From: Clostridiaceae bacterium
Lineage (GTDB): Bacteria; Bacillota; Clostridia; Saccharofermentanales; UBA5734
DNA length: 38,226 bases
Direction: 5' to 3'
NCBI GenBank assembly: GCA_012523135.1
Contig: JAAYJD010000257.1
Coordinates: 1-38,226 of the forward strand
Below are positions 25,231 to 32,246 of this stretch, in pieces. Made by a program: the position numbers and the translations under genes. Under the pieces are notes generated by a model. That model worked only from the letters and a program-made list of their open reading frames with translations, did no database searches and was not told the origin of the DNA. The number at the start of each line of letters is the position of its first letter. The stretch's first letter is position 1.

Positions 25231-25569
25231 ATGAACAAAACCGCTTTTTTCGTCTTCCGGGGAGATCCGCTCTGCTTCATGCACGTCATGCTCAACGCCC
25301 TTGATATGCAGACCCGCAATATGGATGTGAAAGTGATCCTGGAAGGCGAGTCTGTCAAGCTGGTCCAGGCACTGATTGAGTCGGGCAACAAGCTGTTCCA
25401 GCAGCTGATTGACAAGGGTCTGATCGACGCGGTCTGCAAGGCCTGCTCCGCCAAGATGGGCGTGCTCGCCTACAACCAGGCATCCGGCCTGCCCATGGCC
25501 GACGACCTCAACGGGCACCCCGCGATGTCCGCCTATCTGGACAAGGGTTATGCGATCGTCACAATGTAA
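25231..25569 (+). CDS. DsrE/DsrF-like family protein
   Basis: 112 residues, small cytosolic protein. The order of strands and helices fits the DsrE/F fold: KTAFFVFRGDP, then MHVMLNALDM, then MDVKVILEGESVKLV, and a central segment IDAVCKACSAKMGV containing two cysteines at the position where sulfur-carrier members have their reactive Cys. GYAIVTM at the end is the final strand. GGAGG precedes the ATG at 25231; a longer reading frame from 25180 has no site. Relatives handle sulfur relay or are uncharacterised. It is monocistronic between the GH51 gene and the ECF leader. Family moderately sure, role unknown. Confidence 0.75.
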   Translation: MNKTAFFVFRGDPLCFMHVMLNALDMQTRNMDVKVILEGESVKLVQALIESGNKLFQQLIDKGLIDAVCKACSAKMGVLAYNQASGLPMADDLNGHPAMSAYLDKGYAIVTM

Positions 25570-25578
25570 CCCTCGCGC

Positions 25579-25607
25579 TTGACGCTGTTGCCCCTCTGTG
25601 GTAAAAA
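25579..25607 (+). promoter_or_regulatory. Promoter of the ECF-kinase-rtcB operon
   Basis: TTGACG (25579-25584), 17-bp spacer, TAAAAA (25602-25607), the latter with a TGTGG extension. It predicts a leader of about 135 nt. Confidence 0.5.
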
Positions 25608-25661
25608 AGGGACACACGAGGCCAGCAGAAGCTGCCGTATTGCCTGAGACGACACGATCGA

Positions 25662-25714
25662 CACGCTGGAACCACGAAGGGGCCGCATCTATTTTGGCGC
25701 CTGCGTGGTTTTTT
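25662..25714 (+). promoter_or_regulatory. Leader with mutually exclusive hairpins before the ECF gene (T-box-like core)
   Basis: Terminator: AACCACG (25670-25676) pairs with CGTGGTT (25704-25710), with inner AGGGGCC/GGCGCCT pairing and a T-tract to 25714. Alternative: CACGC (25662-25666) pairs with GCGTG (25703-25707), leaving TGGAACCACGA bulged. TGGAACCACG matches the T-box core UGGNACCRCG, in which UGGN binds a tRNA 3' end. However only about 55 nt lie between the predicted transcript start and this core, too few for a standard T-box stem I. It is a transcription attenuator of unknown class. Confidence 0.5.
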
Positions 25715-25746
25715 CCGCAGGTGACCGCTTCGAGGAGGCTTTACCG

Positions 25747-26289
25747 ATGAACCCAACCCGAAAAACCCTGATCCGCCTGATCCTGGCCGGCATGTTTCTG
25801 GCCCTGGGACTGGTCCTGCCCTTCCTGACCGGCCAGATCCCGCAGATCGGCTCCATGCTGCTGCCGATGCACATCCCGGTCCTGATCTGCGGCTTTGTCT
25901 GCGGCTGGCCCTACGGCCTGGTCGTCGGCCTGATCACACCGGTTCTGCGCAGCCTGCTGTTTGGCATGCCGCCGATGTTCCCAGTCGCCGTGGCCATGGC
26001 CTTCGAACTGGCTGCCTACGGGTTCATGACCGGTCTGCTCTACAAGTTGCTGCCCAAGAAGATCCCCTTCATCTATGTCACCCTGGTCGCGGCCATGATC
26101 GTAGGCCGGGTCATCTGGGGTCTGGTCATGTTCCTGCTGATCTCATCCGGCGGCAACGCCTTTACCTTCTCGGCGTTCCTGGCTGGTGCGTTTATCAATG
26201 CGGTCCCCGGCATCGTCGTTCAGATCGTCCTGATCCCGCTTATCGTCCTGGCCCTGCAGAAGGCTCACCTGATGAAATATGCCGACTGA
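25747..26289 (+). CDS. ECF transporter S component (substrate-binding membrane subunit)
   Basis: 180 residues, about six hydrophobic segments and almost no soluble part, as in S components of energy-coupling-factor vitamin transporters. Recognisable blocks are LAGMFLALGLVLPFLTGQIP, MLLPMHIPVLICGFVCGWPY, RSLLFGMPPMFPVAVAMAFE and the C-terminal AGAFINAVPGIVVQIVLIP. The substrate class cannot be assigned. The energising ATPases and T subunit are not in the window and are probably shared from elsewhere. GAGGAGG lies just before the ATG at 25747. Its stop overlaps the kinase start by 11 bp. Expression is probably set by the leader hairpins. Confidence 0.88.
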   Translation: MNPTRKTLIRLILAGMFLALGLVLPFLTGQIPQIGSMLLPMHIPVLICGFVCGWPYGLVVGLITPVLRSLLFGMPPMFPVAVAMAFELAAYGFMTGLLYKLLPKKIPFIYVTLVAAMIVGRVIWGLVMFLLISSGGNAFTFSAFLAGAFINAVPGIVVQIVLIPLIVLALQKAHLMKYAD

Positions 26290-27367
26290 ATTTACTTTTC
26301 GCGACTGCCTGGGTCTTCATGCCCGGCGATACCCGCACATGGAGATCCAGGATCTGGTCAAGCTGGCTTACCAGGCCAGTCAGGGCGGCGGCCACCTGGT
26401 CGCCTCTGAAGCGGATGCGCTGGCCTTTCTGCGCGCCGAAAGCGAGCAGACGCGGACTGAACAGCATGAGCCGGAACCGGATGTCTGCGAACCGGCCGGC
26501 CCGGACTTCTGTCGCGTCCACCTGCGCGCGTTGCCCGCGGCGGGGTTGTCCCTGGATACCGTCGCCCGGGTCTTTATCCTGAGCGCCGCCCAGCCGCCGG
26601 GCGGACAGCAGGCACTCGACGACCTGCTCGGCCAGGTCCGGGCGGCGCTCGAACAGGATCTGCCCCTCGCGCGGCCAATCGGGCTGGCCGACTGGGACCG
26701 CTGGATCGCCGCCTACCGCGCCCAAGGCTGTCCGGCGGTGCATCACAGCGACGCGTACCGGCTATCCTACCGGCCGGCCTACCGCCTGGTGACAGCGCGT
26801 TTCGCCAGGATCCTGCCGCTGTTCCAGGCGATCGACCCCTTGCTGCGCGACAAGCCGCGCGTCGTGGTCGCGCTCGACGGCTGCAGCGGATCGGGGAAAA
26901 GCACCTGGGCAAATTTCCTGCACGAGGTGTATGGCGGCAACTTGTTCCACATGGACGATTTCTTTTTGCGGCCCGGACAGCGGACCGAAAAACGTCTGGC
27001 GGAGACGGGCGGCAACATCGATTACGAGCGGTTTGCCGCCGATGTGCTCGCCGGCCTGGCCGGCGATGCGCCGTTTGGCTATCGCCGCTACGACTGCCGG
27101 ACGCAGACGCTGGGCGAACCCATCCTGGTCAAGCCGGCCCGGTTCAATCTCATCGAAGGCGTCTACAGCCATCACCCGATATTTGCCGGCCATTATGACC
27201 TGAAAGCCTTTTTGCGCGTAACGGCGGACCAGCAGCACAAGCGCATCCTGGCGCGCAGCGGTCCTGAGCTGTACCGCCGTTTCGTGAACGAGTGGATACC
27301 GATGGAGAACCGTTATTTCAGCACCATGCAGATCGCTGAAAACAGCGACCTGATCCTGGATGTGTGA
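26279..27367 (+). CDS. Two-domain P-loop kinase (uridine kinase-like C-terminal domain)
   Basis: 362 residues. The C-terminal half is a uridine kinase/phosphoribulokinase-like P-loop domain: Walker A GCSGSGKS (201-208), then NLFHMDDFFLRP (Asp-Asp lid motif), then IEGVYSHHPIF and KRILARSG. The N-terminal ~170 residues contain RRYPHMEIQDLVKLAYQASQ followed by GGGHLV, a domain I recall as a separate uncharacterised family in Clostridia; its role is unknown. The substrate may be a nucleoside or a related small molecule. It overlaps the ECF S component and is 9 bp ahead of rtcB, so the three are one transcript. Whether it phosphorylates the compound imported by the S component is inference. Confidence 0.82.
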   Translation: MPTEFTFRDCLGLHARRYPHMEIQDLVKLAYQASQGGGHLVASEADALAFLRAESEQTRTEQHEPEPDVCEPAGPDFCRVHLRALPAAGLSLDTVARVFILSAAQPPGGQQALDDLLGQVRAALEQDLPLARPIGLADWDRWIAAYRAQGCPAVHHSDAYRLSYRPAYRLVTARFARILPLFQAIDPLLRDKPRVVVALDGCSGSGKSTWANFLHEVYGGNLFHMDDFFLRPGQRTEKRLAETGGNIDYERFAADVLAGLAGDAPFGYRRYDCRTQTLGEPILVKPARFNLIEGVYSHHPIFAGHYDLKAFLRVTADQQHKRILARSGPELYRRFVNEWIPMENRYFSTMQIAENSDLILDV

Positions 27368-27376
27368 GGCAGTCCG

Positions 27377-28477
27377 ATGATCCTCTTGCGCGGCAGGTAC
27401 AATACGGCCAAGGTGTTCACCGACAAGCTGGAGCCGCTGGCCCGGGCCCAGATCGAGCGGCTGCTGGACCAGCCGTTCGTGTCCGCCAGCCAGATCCGCA
27501 TCATGCCGGATGTGCACGCCGGTGCCGGGTGTACGATCGGCACCACGATGACGATCCAGGACCAGGTCGTGCCCAACCTGGTCGGCGTCGATATCGGCTG
27601 CGGCATGGCGGTCGCCGTCCTGGAGCAGGAGGATCTGGACCTGGCCAGGCTGGACCGGCTGATCCACCAGGCGATTCCGGCCGGCTTTGCGGTACGCAAA
27701 ACCGCCCACCCCCTGCACAGCGAGCATGAGCTGGAGCAGCTGCGCTGCCTGCCGGTCATCAACGCCCAGCGGGCCCGGCTCAGCATCGGCACGCTGGGCG
27801 GCGGCAACCACTTCATCGAGGTCGACCGGGACGACGACGGCTGTCTCTACCTGGTCATCCACACCGGCAGCCGCCACCTGGGCAAGCAGGCGGCAGAGCA
27901 TTACCAGAAAGAAGCGGCCCGCAAGCAGGCCGGTTCGGGGATCGACCGCGACCTGGCACCCTGCGAAGGCAGATTGCTTGACGACTACCTGCACGACATG
28001 GCCCTGATCCAGCGCTATGCCGACCGCAACCGCCAGGCGATTCTGGCCGAGCTGGTCCGTCTGCTCCGCCTGGATATCGCCGACAGCTGGTCAACCATCC
28101 ACAACTACATCGATCTGGACAGCCGCATCCTGCGCAAGGGCGCCGTTTCCGCCCGGGCCGGCGAGCGGCTTCTGATCCCGATCAACATGCGCGACGGCAG
28201 CCTGATCTGCCTGGGCAAAGGCAACCGCGACTGGAACGAATCGGCGCCCCACGGAGCCGGACGCCTGATGAGCCGCACCCAGGCCCGGAAGACGATCTCG
28301 CTGGACGATTACCGGCGCTCGATGGATGGCATCTACACCAGCACCGCCAACCGGGAAACGCTCGATGAGGCGGCTTTCGCCTACAAGCCGCTCGACGAGA
28401 TCCTTGATAACATCGGCGATACCGTGACGGTCGTCCGGCGCATCCGGCCGATCTACAATTTCAAAGCTGCGGAATAA
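27377..28477 (+). CDS. rtcB: RtcB-family RNA ligase
   Basis: Joins RNA 2',3'-cyclic phosphate or 3'-phosphate ends to 5'-OH ends using GTP and Mn2+. 366 residues, at the short end of the family (E. coli RtcB is about 408). Metal and catalytic residues are present: Asp72 and Cys75 in GVDIGCGM, His145 in GTLGGGNHFIEV, His162 in IHTGSRHLG, His242 in WSTIHNYID and the guanylylated His292 in SAPHGAGRLMSR. The start at 27377 is 9 bp after the kinase stop. No archease gene is nearby. Unusually it is in an operon with an ECF transporter and a P-loop kinase, which hints at RNA repair or nucleotide salvage. Confidence 0.93.
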   Translation: MILLRGRYNTAKVFTDKLEPLARAQIERLLDQPFVSASQIRIMPDVHAGAGCTIGTTMTIQDQVVPNLVGVDIGCGMAVAVLEQEDLDLARLDRLIHQAIPAGFAVRKTAHPLHSEHELEQLRCLPVINAQRARLSIGTLGGGNHFIEVDRDDDGCLYLVIHTGSRHLGKQAAEHYQKEAARKQAGSGIDRDLAPCEGRLLDDYLHDMALIQRYADRNRQAILAELVRLLRLDIADSWSTIHNYIDLDSRILRKGAVSARAGERLLIPINMRDGSLICLGKGNRDWNESAPHGAGRLMSRTQARKTISLDDYRRSMDGIYTSTANRETLDEAAFAYKPLDEILDNIGDTVTVVRRIRPIYNFKAAE

Positions 28478-28500
28478 GCAGTGAACGGGAGCGATGTCGT

Positions 28501-29442
28501 ATGGTCTATCGGATTTTAGGGAAAACCGGTTTTAGAGTCAGTCTCGTTTCGTTGGGCAGCGGCGGACACAGCCGAATCGGCCTGGCCACCGGCAAAACGG
28601 CCGCCGAAAGCGTCGCAGTCGTCAGGCAGGCGTTGGAACAGGGCATCAACCTGGTCGACAGTTCCGAAATCTACGGAACAGAAGAGCTGGTCGGCCAGGC
28701 ACTCGCCGGCTGGCCCAGTCACAAAATCATCCTGTCGACCAAAGGGGCTGTGACACAAGATAACCGGCTGAAGACGGCCAGGCAGCTGGAGGAGAGCCTG
28801 GAAAACAGTCTGAGGCGGCTGCAGACCGATTACGTGGACATCTACCATCTGCATGCTGTCAGGCCTGCCGATTATGACGATGTCGTCAGCGAACTGGTTC
28901 CGGTGCTGCAAAAACTGAAGCGGCAGGGGAAAATCCGCTCGATCGGCATCACGGAAGCCTTCGCTTCGGATCCGACCCACCAAACCTTGCGGCTGGCCGT
29001 CAAGGATGACTGCTGGGATGTGATGATGGTCGGCTTCAACCTGCTCAACCAGTCAGCCAGAACTCGTGTCATCGAGCCCGCCATGCAGAAAAACATCGGC
29101 ATCCTGGACATGTTTGCCGTCCGCAAGGCCTTGATCAGCCAGGAAAACCTGGCCGCTCAGTTGTCCGTGTTGTATGACAAGGGTTTGATTGATCCCGACG
29201 CGTTGGACATCCAACACCCGCTCGCCGATGTTCTGACCAGCAGCGGCTGCCGGAGCCTGACCGAGCTGGCTTACCGCTTTTGCAGCAGCGAGCCGGGCAT
29301 CCATTCCATTCTCAGCGGAACCGGAAATATCCGTCATTTGCATGACAACATCCGCGACATCGCCAGGGGGCCGCTGCCCGAGGCGGTCAGGGATAAATTA
29401 GTCGGCTTGTTTGCCCGCGTGGACTGCGTCTCAGGACAGTAG
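28501..29442 (+). CDS. Aldo/keto reductase
   Basis: 313-residue NAD(P)H-dependent carbonyl reductase with the AKR TIM barrel. Catalytic tetrad residues appear as Asp53 and Tyr58 (LVDSSEIYG), Lys81 (ILSTKG) and His118 (YHLHAV). The N terminus MVYRILGKTGFRVSLVSLG is typical. The C-terminal cofactor loop reads IHSILSGTGNIRHLHDNI. GGGAG lies before the ATG at 28501. It is 23 bp behind rtcB and may be co-transcribed, but a functional link is not evident. Substrate unknown. Confidence 0.9.
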   Translation: MVYRILGKTGFRVSLVSLGSGGHSRIGLATGKTAAESVAVVRQALEQGINLVDSSEIYGTEELVGQALAGWPSHKIILSTKGAVTQDNRLKTARQLEESLENSLRRLQTDYVDIYHLHAVRPADYDDVVSELVPVLQKLKRQGKIRSIGITEAFASDPTHQTLRLAVKDDCWDVMMVGFNLLNQSARTRVIEPAMQKNIGILDMFAVRKALISQENLAAQLSVLYDKGLIDPDALDIQHPLADVLTSSGCRSLTELAYRFCSSEPGIHSILSGTGNIRHLHDNIRDIARGPLPEAVRDKLVGLFARVDCVSGQ

Positions 29443-29463
29443 CGGCCGTTGCATGCCGGCGCT

Positions 29464-30435
29464 TCAGTCTCCTGTGGCGCCGGCGTACTGAAGCAGGATC
29501 TCCTGCAGCTGGTGCTGCAGCTGTCCTGCCTGCCCCTTGGCCTGGGACAGTTTAAGATCCAGCTCGCGTTCAACCTGGTGCAGCTTGCCCTTGATGCGCT
29601 GGACCGTGTCCAGGTCCTCGCGCACCCGGTCGCGCACCGACAGGTCCGTGAAAATGTTGTCGAAAAAATAATCCAGGGCCCGCGTGCCGCTGGTGTAGGT
29701 GTTGAGCGCGTCGCCCAGATCCATGCGGATATCGGCCAGTTCGGAGCGCAGGTCGCGCAATTGGGCGGACAGATGGCTCATCAGGTCGCTGGCGGCGTCT
29801 AGATGGTTGTACTTGGCTACGTGGGTGACGATGCCGCCCTTGAACCAGACATCGTAGCTGCTCCAGCCTTCGGCGGAACGCAGCCGTTCCAGCATGGTGT
29901 CAGCTGTCGCCTGCGCCCGGCGGGCGACGGTGCGGGCCTGCTCAATTTCACCGACCTGGCTGTTGACCTGGGACAGGGCGGCTTCCCGTTCGCGGTACGG
30001 ATCGGCGAGCGCATGCGCCGTTTCGGCGCGGATACCGCTTTTCAGATCGGCCAGTGCCTGGTTCCAGGCGCGTTCGGCCTGGCCGGCTGCCATGATCTGC
30101 TGCTGTTGCTCCAGCAGCGCCTGCCGCAGGTAACGCTGCTCTTCCCGCAGTTCGTCCAGCCGGTGGCAGGCTGCGACCAGCTCAGCTTCTTCTTTCTGGC
30201 GGCGCGCATCCAGCTTGCGACTCAGGCTGAGGATGTAGTTGCCCAGCGATTTTCCCTCAAGGCGATCCACATCGGCCTGTTCGCCGGCCAGGACCGCTTC
30301 CTGGTCCATGACGTTGCGGTCGGCTTCCTGGAGTTTCTGGCGCAGCTGGGACGCACGCCTTTGCAGGATCGGCAGGCGGTCTTTGTCCGCTTTCCAGGCC
30401 ATCAGGGATTCGCTGTCGGGGATCTTGTCTATCAT
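29464..30435 (-). CDS. Coiled-coil protein of unknown function
   Basis: 323 residues, cytosolic, mostly helical. Long heptad-rich stretches (about 20-65, 70-170 and 260-320) are rich in Gln, Glu, Arg, Leu and Ala. Between them is a conserved-looking globular block: GWSSYDVWFKGGIVTHVAKY followed by NHLDAA, then LNTYTSGTRALDYFFDNIFTD. I recall similar WSTWD-GGGxxxxxxKHSHLDEA blocks in uncharacterised Bacillota proteins. No catalytic motif or membrane segment is visible. GGAGG precedes the ATG at 30435. It converges on the aldo/keto reductase and diverges from the aminopeptidase. Role unknown. Confidence 0.82.
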   Translation of the reverse strand: MIDKIPDSESLMAWKADKDRLPILQRRASQLRQKLQEADRNVMDQEAVLAGEQADVDRLEGKSLGNYILSLSRKLDARRQKEEAELVAACHRLDELREEQRYLRQALLEQQQQIMAAGQAERAWNQALADLKSGIRAETAHALADPYREREAALSQVNSQVGEIEQARTVARRAQATADTMLERLRSAEGWSSYDVWFKGGIVTHVAKYNHLDAASDLMSHLSAQLRDLRSELADIRMDLGDALNTYTSGTRALDYFFDNIFTDLSVRDRVREDLDTVQRIKGKLHQVERELDLKLSQAKGQAGQLQHQLQEILLQYAGATGD

Positions 30436-30489
30436 CTTTCTCGCCTCCGTGTCTGCATCTGGACTTTTGCCCAGCCCATCTTAACCAAT

Positions 30490-30518
30490 TCGACAGGCCA
30501 GCGTCAAATATCTATAAT
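30490..30518 (+). promoter_or_regulatory. Promoter of the M55 aminopeptidase
   Basis: TCGACA (30490-30495), 17-bp spacer, perfect TATAAT (30513-30518), 33 bp before the start codon. Confidence 0.65.
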
Positions 30519-30551
30519 GGTCCTATCATCCCGTGAAAAAGAGGTGCGGAT

Positions 30552-31346
30552 ATGCGAATTTATGTCATGGTTGACGCGGAAGGCTTATGCGGCATTCACC
30601 TGCGCAGCCAGGTCATGCCGGACGGCGAGCGTTACGCCGAGTTTCGCCACCTGATGACCCAGGAGATCAATCACTTCGTCAAGGCGCTCAAGGATGCCGG
30701 CGCCAGCCGGGTGCTCGTCCGCGATGCCCACGCGGCCGGCAACAACGTGCTCTGGTCCCAGCTGACGGACCTGGCGGACGGCTACATCATGGGCAACAGC
30801 CACGGGCAGCGCATGCCGGGGCTGGCGGACTACGACGCGGTCGTCCTGCTGGGCTACCACGCGATGGCCGGAACCCCGCAGGCCATCCTGGAGCACACCA
30901 TGTCTTCGAAAGCCTGGCAGAATTGCTGGATCAACGGCGCGCTGAGCGGCGAGGTCGCCCTGGATGCGGCTTATGCCGGTGAGCTGGGCAAGCCGGTCAT
31001 CCTGGTCAGCGGCGACGACAAGGTCTGCGCCGAAGCCAGGCAGCTGCTGCCGGATGTGGTTACGGCTGAAGTCAAAAAGGCTTTGTCTTTGGAAGGCGCC
31101 GTACATCTGCCGCCCGGCCAGGCTTTCGCCCTGCTCGGCGAAAAGGCCCGGGAAGCGCTGGCGCGTTTACGCGCCGGACAAATCCCGCCTTTGCAGATCG
31201 CCCATCCCGTCACGCTGCGCCTGGAGCTGGTCGAGCGGGGCCAGATTCCCAACTCGCTGGCCCGTCCGGACCTGGTTCGCGTCGACGGCCGTACCTGCGA
31301 GGTGACGGCCGACACGATCGAGCAGGCGATCGACCGGCTGCCATAA
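30552..31346 (+). CDS. M55 family D-aminopeptidase (DppA-like)
   Basis: 264-residue zinc peptidase that releases N-terminal D-amino acids, cytosolic in known cases. The family opening MRIYVMVDAEGLCGI carries metal ligands Asp8 and Glu10; further ligands are His60 in VRDAHAAGN and His103 in LLGYHAMAG. INGALSGEVALDAAYAGELG and PVILVSGDDK are also family blocks. In Bacillus DppA is linked to dipeptide or peptidoglycan peptide use. Here it is monocistronic with its own promoter. Its 3' end is 5 bp from the convergent epimerase gene. Confidence 0.93.
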   Translation: MRIYVMVDAEGLCGIHLRSQVMPDGERYAEFRHLMTQEINHFVKALKDAGASRVLVRDAHAAGNNVLWSQLTDLADGYIMGNSHGQRMPGLADYDAVVLLGYHAMAGTPQAILEHTMSSKAWQNCWINGALSGEVALDAAYAGELGKPVILVSGDDKVCAEARQLLPDVVTAEVKKALSLEGAVHLPPGQAFALLGEKAREALARLRAGQIPPLQIAHPVTLRLELVERGQIPNSLARPDLVRVDGRTCEVTADTIEQAIDRLP

Positions 31347-31351
31347 GCCTT

Positions 31352-32221
31352 TCAGGCGAATATTTGCCGGCAGAAGGCCACGGACTTGAAGATCGCCGCG
31401 TCCAGTTCGCTTTCGCTCGCCCCCTGGGACAGATCGCGCCAGACGCGGATGTCCTGGCCGACCTGCCCGCCCATTTTGACGAACGGTTCCATGACAATCG
31501 GGCCCTGGTAGTCGATGCCCTTGAGGGCCGATGCGATTTCCGCCCAGGGCATCCGCCCCTGTCCGGGCGGCTTCCGGTTGGTTTCCCCGATGTGGAAATG
31601 GCCCAACCGGCTGCCGGCCTCCTGGATGGCGCCGGCAAACGAATCTTCCTCGATGTTCATGTGGAAGGTGTCGAGCATGACCTTGACGTTAACCAGGCCG
31701 ACTTCCTGGACGAACTGCACCGCTTCGGACGCGGTGTTGATCAGGTAGCCTTCGAAGCGGTTGAGCGATTCCAGGCAGTAGGCGATGCCCAGGTCTCGGG
31801 CGATCGCGCCGACCGCGCGCACGTTTTGCACGCTGCGCGCCCAGTCGCCGGGCTTGTCGATCGGCCGGGTGTAGTCCACCGGCCAATAGGAATAGATGCC
31901 GCCTCCAATCGAGCGGATGTTCATGAAGGCGAGCCGCTCCAGCAGATCGGTGTAATAGGCGATCGCTTGCCGCTGCACCGCCGGATCGGACGAAGCCAGG
32001 TTCTGGGCGGCCGACGGACCGTGGCCGGCCGTGAGCATGACGCCCAGATCGGCGGCCTCATCCCGCAGACGGGCCATTTCCGTCCGGCTCATCGCCGGGA
32101 CCGGCGTGCAGGCAATCTCCAGGATATCCAATCCCAGCTGGGCGGCCTTGCGGATGTAGCGGCTGTAGTCCGTCTGCCAGCGATCTTCCCAAAACGCATA
32201 ATAAATCCCGATGCGGGGCAT
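31352..32221 (-). CDS. Ketose 3-epimerase (D-psicose/allulose 3-epimerase family)
   Basis: 289 residues, strongly similar to clostridial D-psicose 3-epimerases: GIYYAFWEDRWQTDY, GHGPSAAQNLASSDP, GGGIYSYWPVDYTRPIDKPG, LNRFEGYLINTASEAV, VMLDTFHMNIEEDS and VMEPFVKMGGQVG. Mn/Co-binding and catalytic residues are Glu151, Asp184, His210 and Glu245. It epimerises ketoses at C3; known members also use ribulose and xylulose. The start at 32221 follows GGAGG; an upstream in-frame start is rejected. It is 25 bp behind araA in the same operon, so L-ribulose from AraA (to L-xylulose) is a plausible natural substrate. That is inference. Confidence 0.93.
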   Translation of the reverse strand: MPRIGIYYAFWEDRWQTDYSRYIRKAAQLGLDILEIACTPVPAMSRTEMARLRDEAADLGVMLTAGHGPSAAQNLASSDPAVQRQAIAYYTDLLERLAFMNIRSIGGGIYSYWPVDYTRPIDKPGDWARSVQNVRAVGAIARDLGIAYCLESLNRFEGYLINTASEAVQFVQEVGLVNVKVMLDTFHMNIEEDSFAGAIQEAGSRLGHFHIGETNRKPPGQGRMPWAEIASALKGIDYQGPIVMEPFVKMGGQVGQDIRVWRDLSQGASESELDAAIFKSVAFCRQIFA

Positions 32222-32246
32222 GGTCAATCCCTCCTCGCGCATGCAA

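Noticed and set aside
25608-25700. TPP riboswitch, suggested by CTGAGA at 25644-25649 before a vitamin-type transporter
   Set aside because: The other TPP riboswitch consensus blocks (GGGGTGC-like 5' part and the CTGATCTGG region) are absent.
25570-25746. Canonical full-length T-box leader
   Set aside because: The core matches, but there is no space for stem I and specifier loop between the upstream gene and the core. It is kept only as a T-box-like finding.
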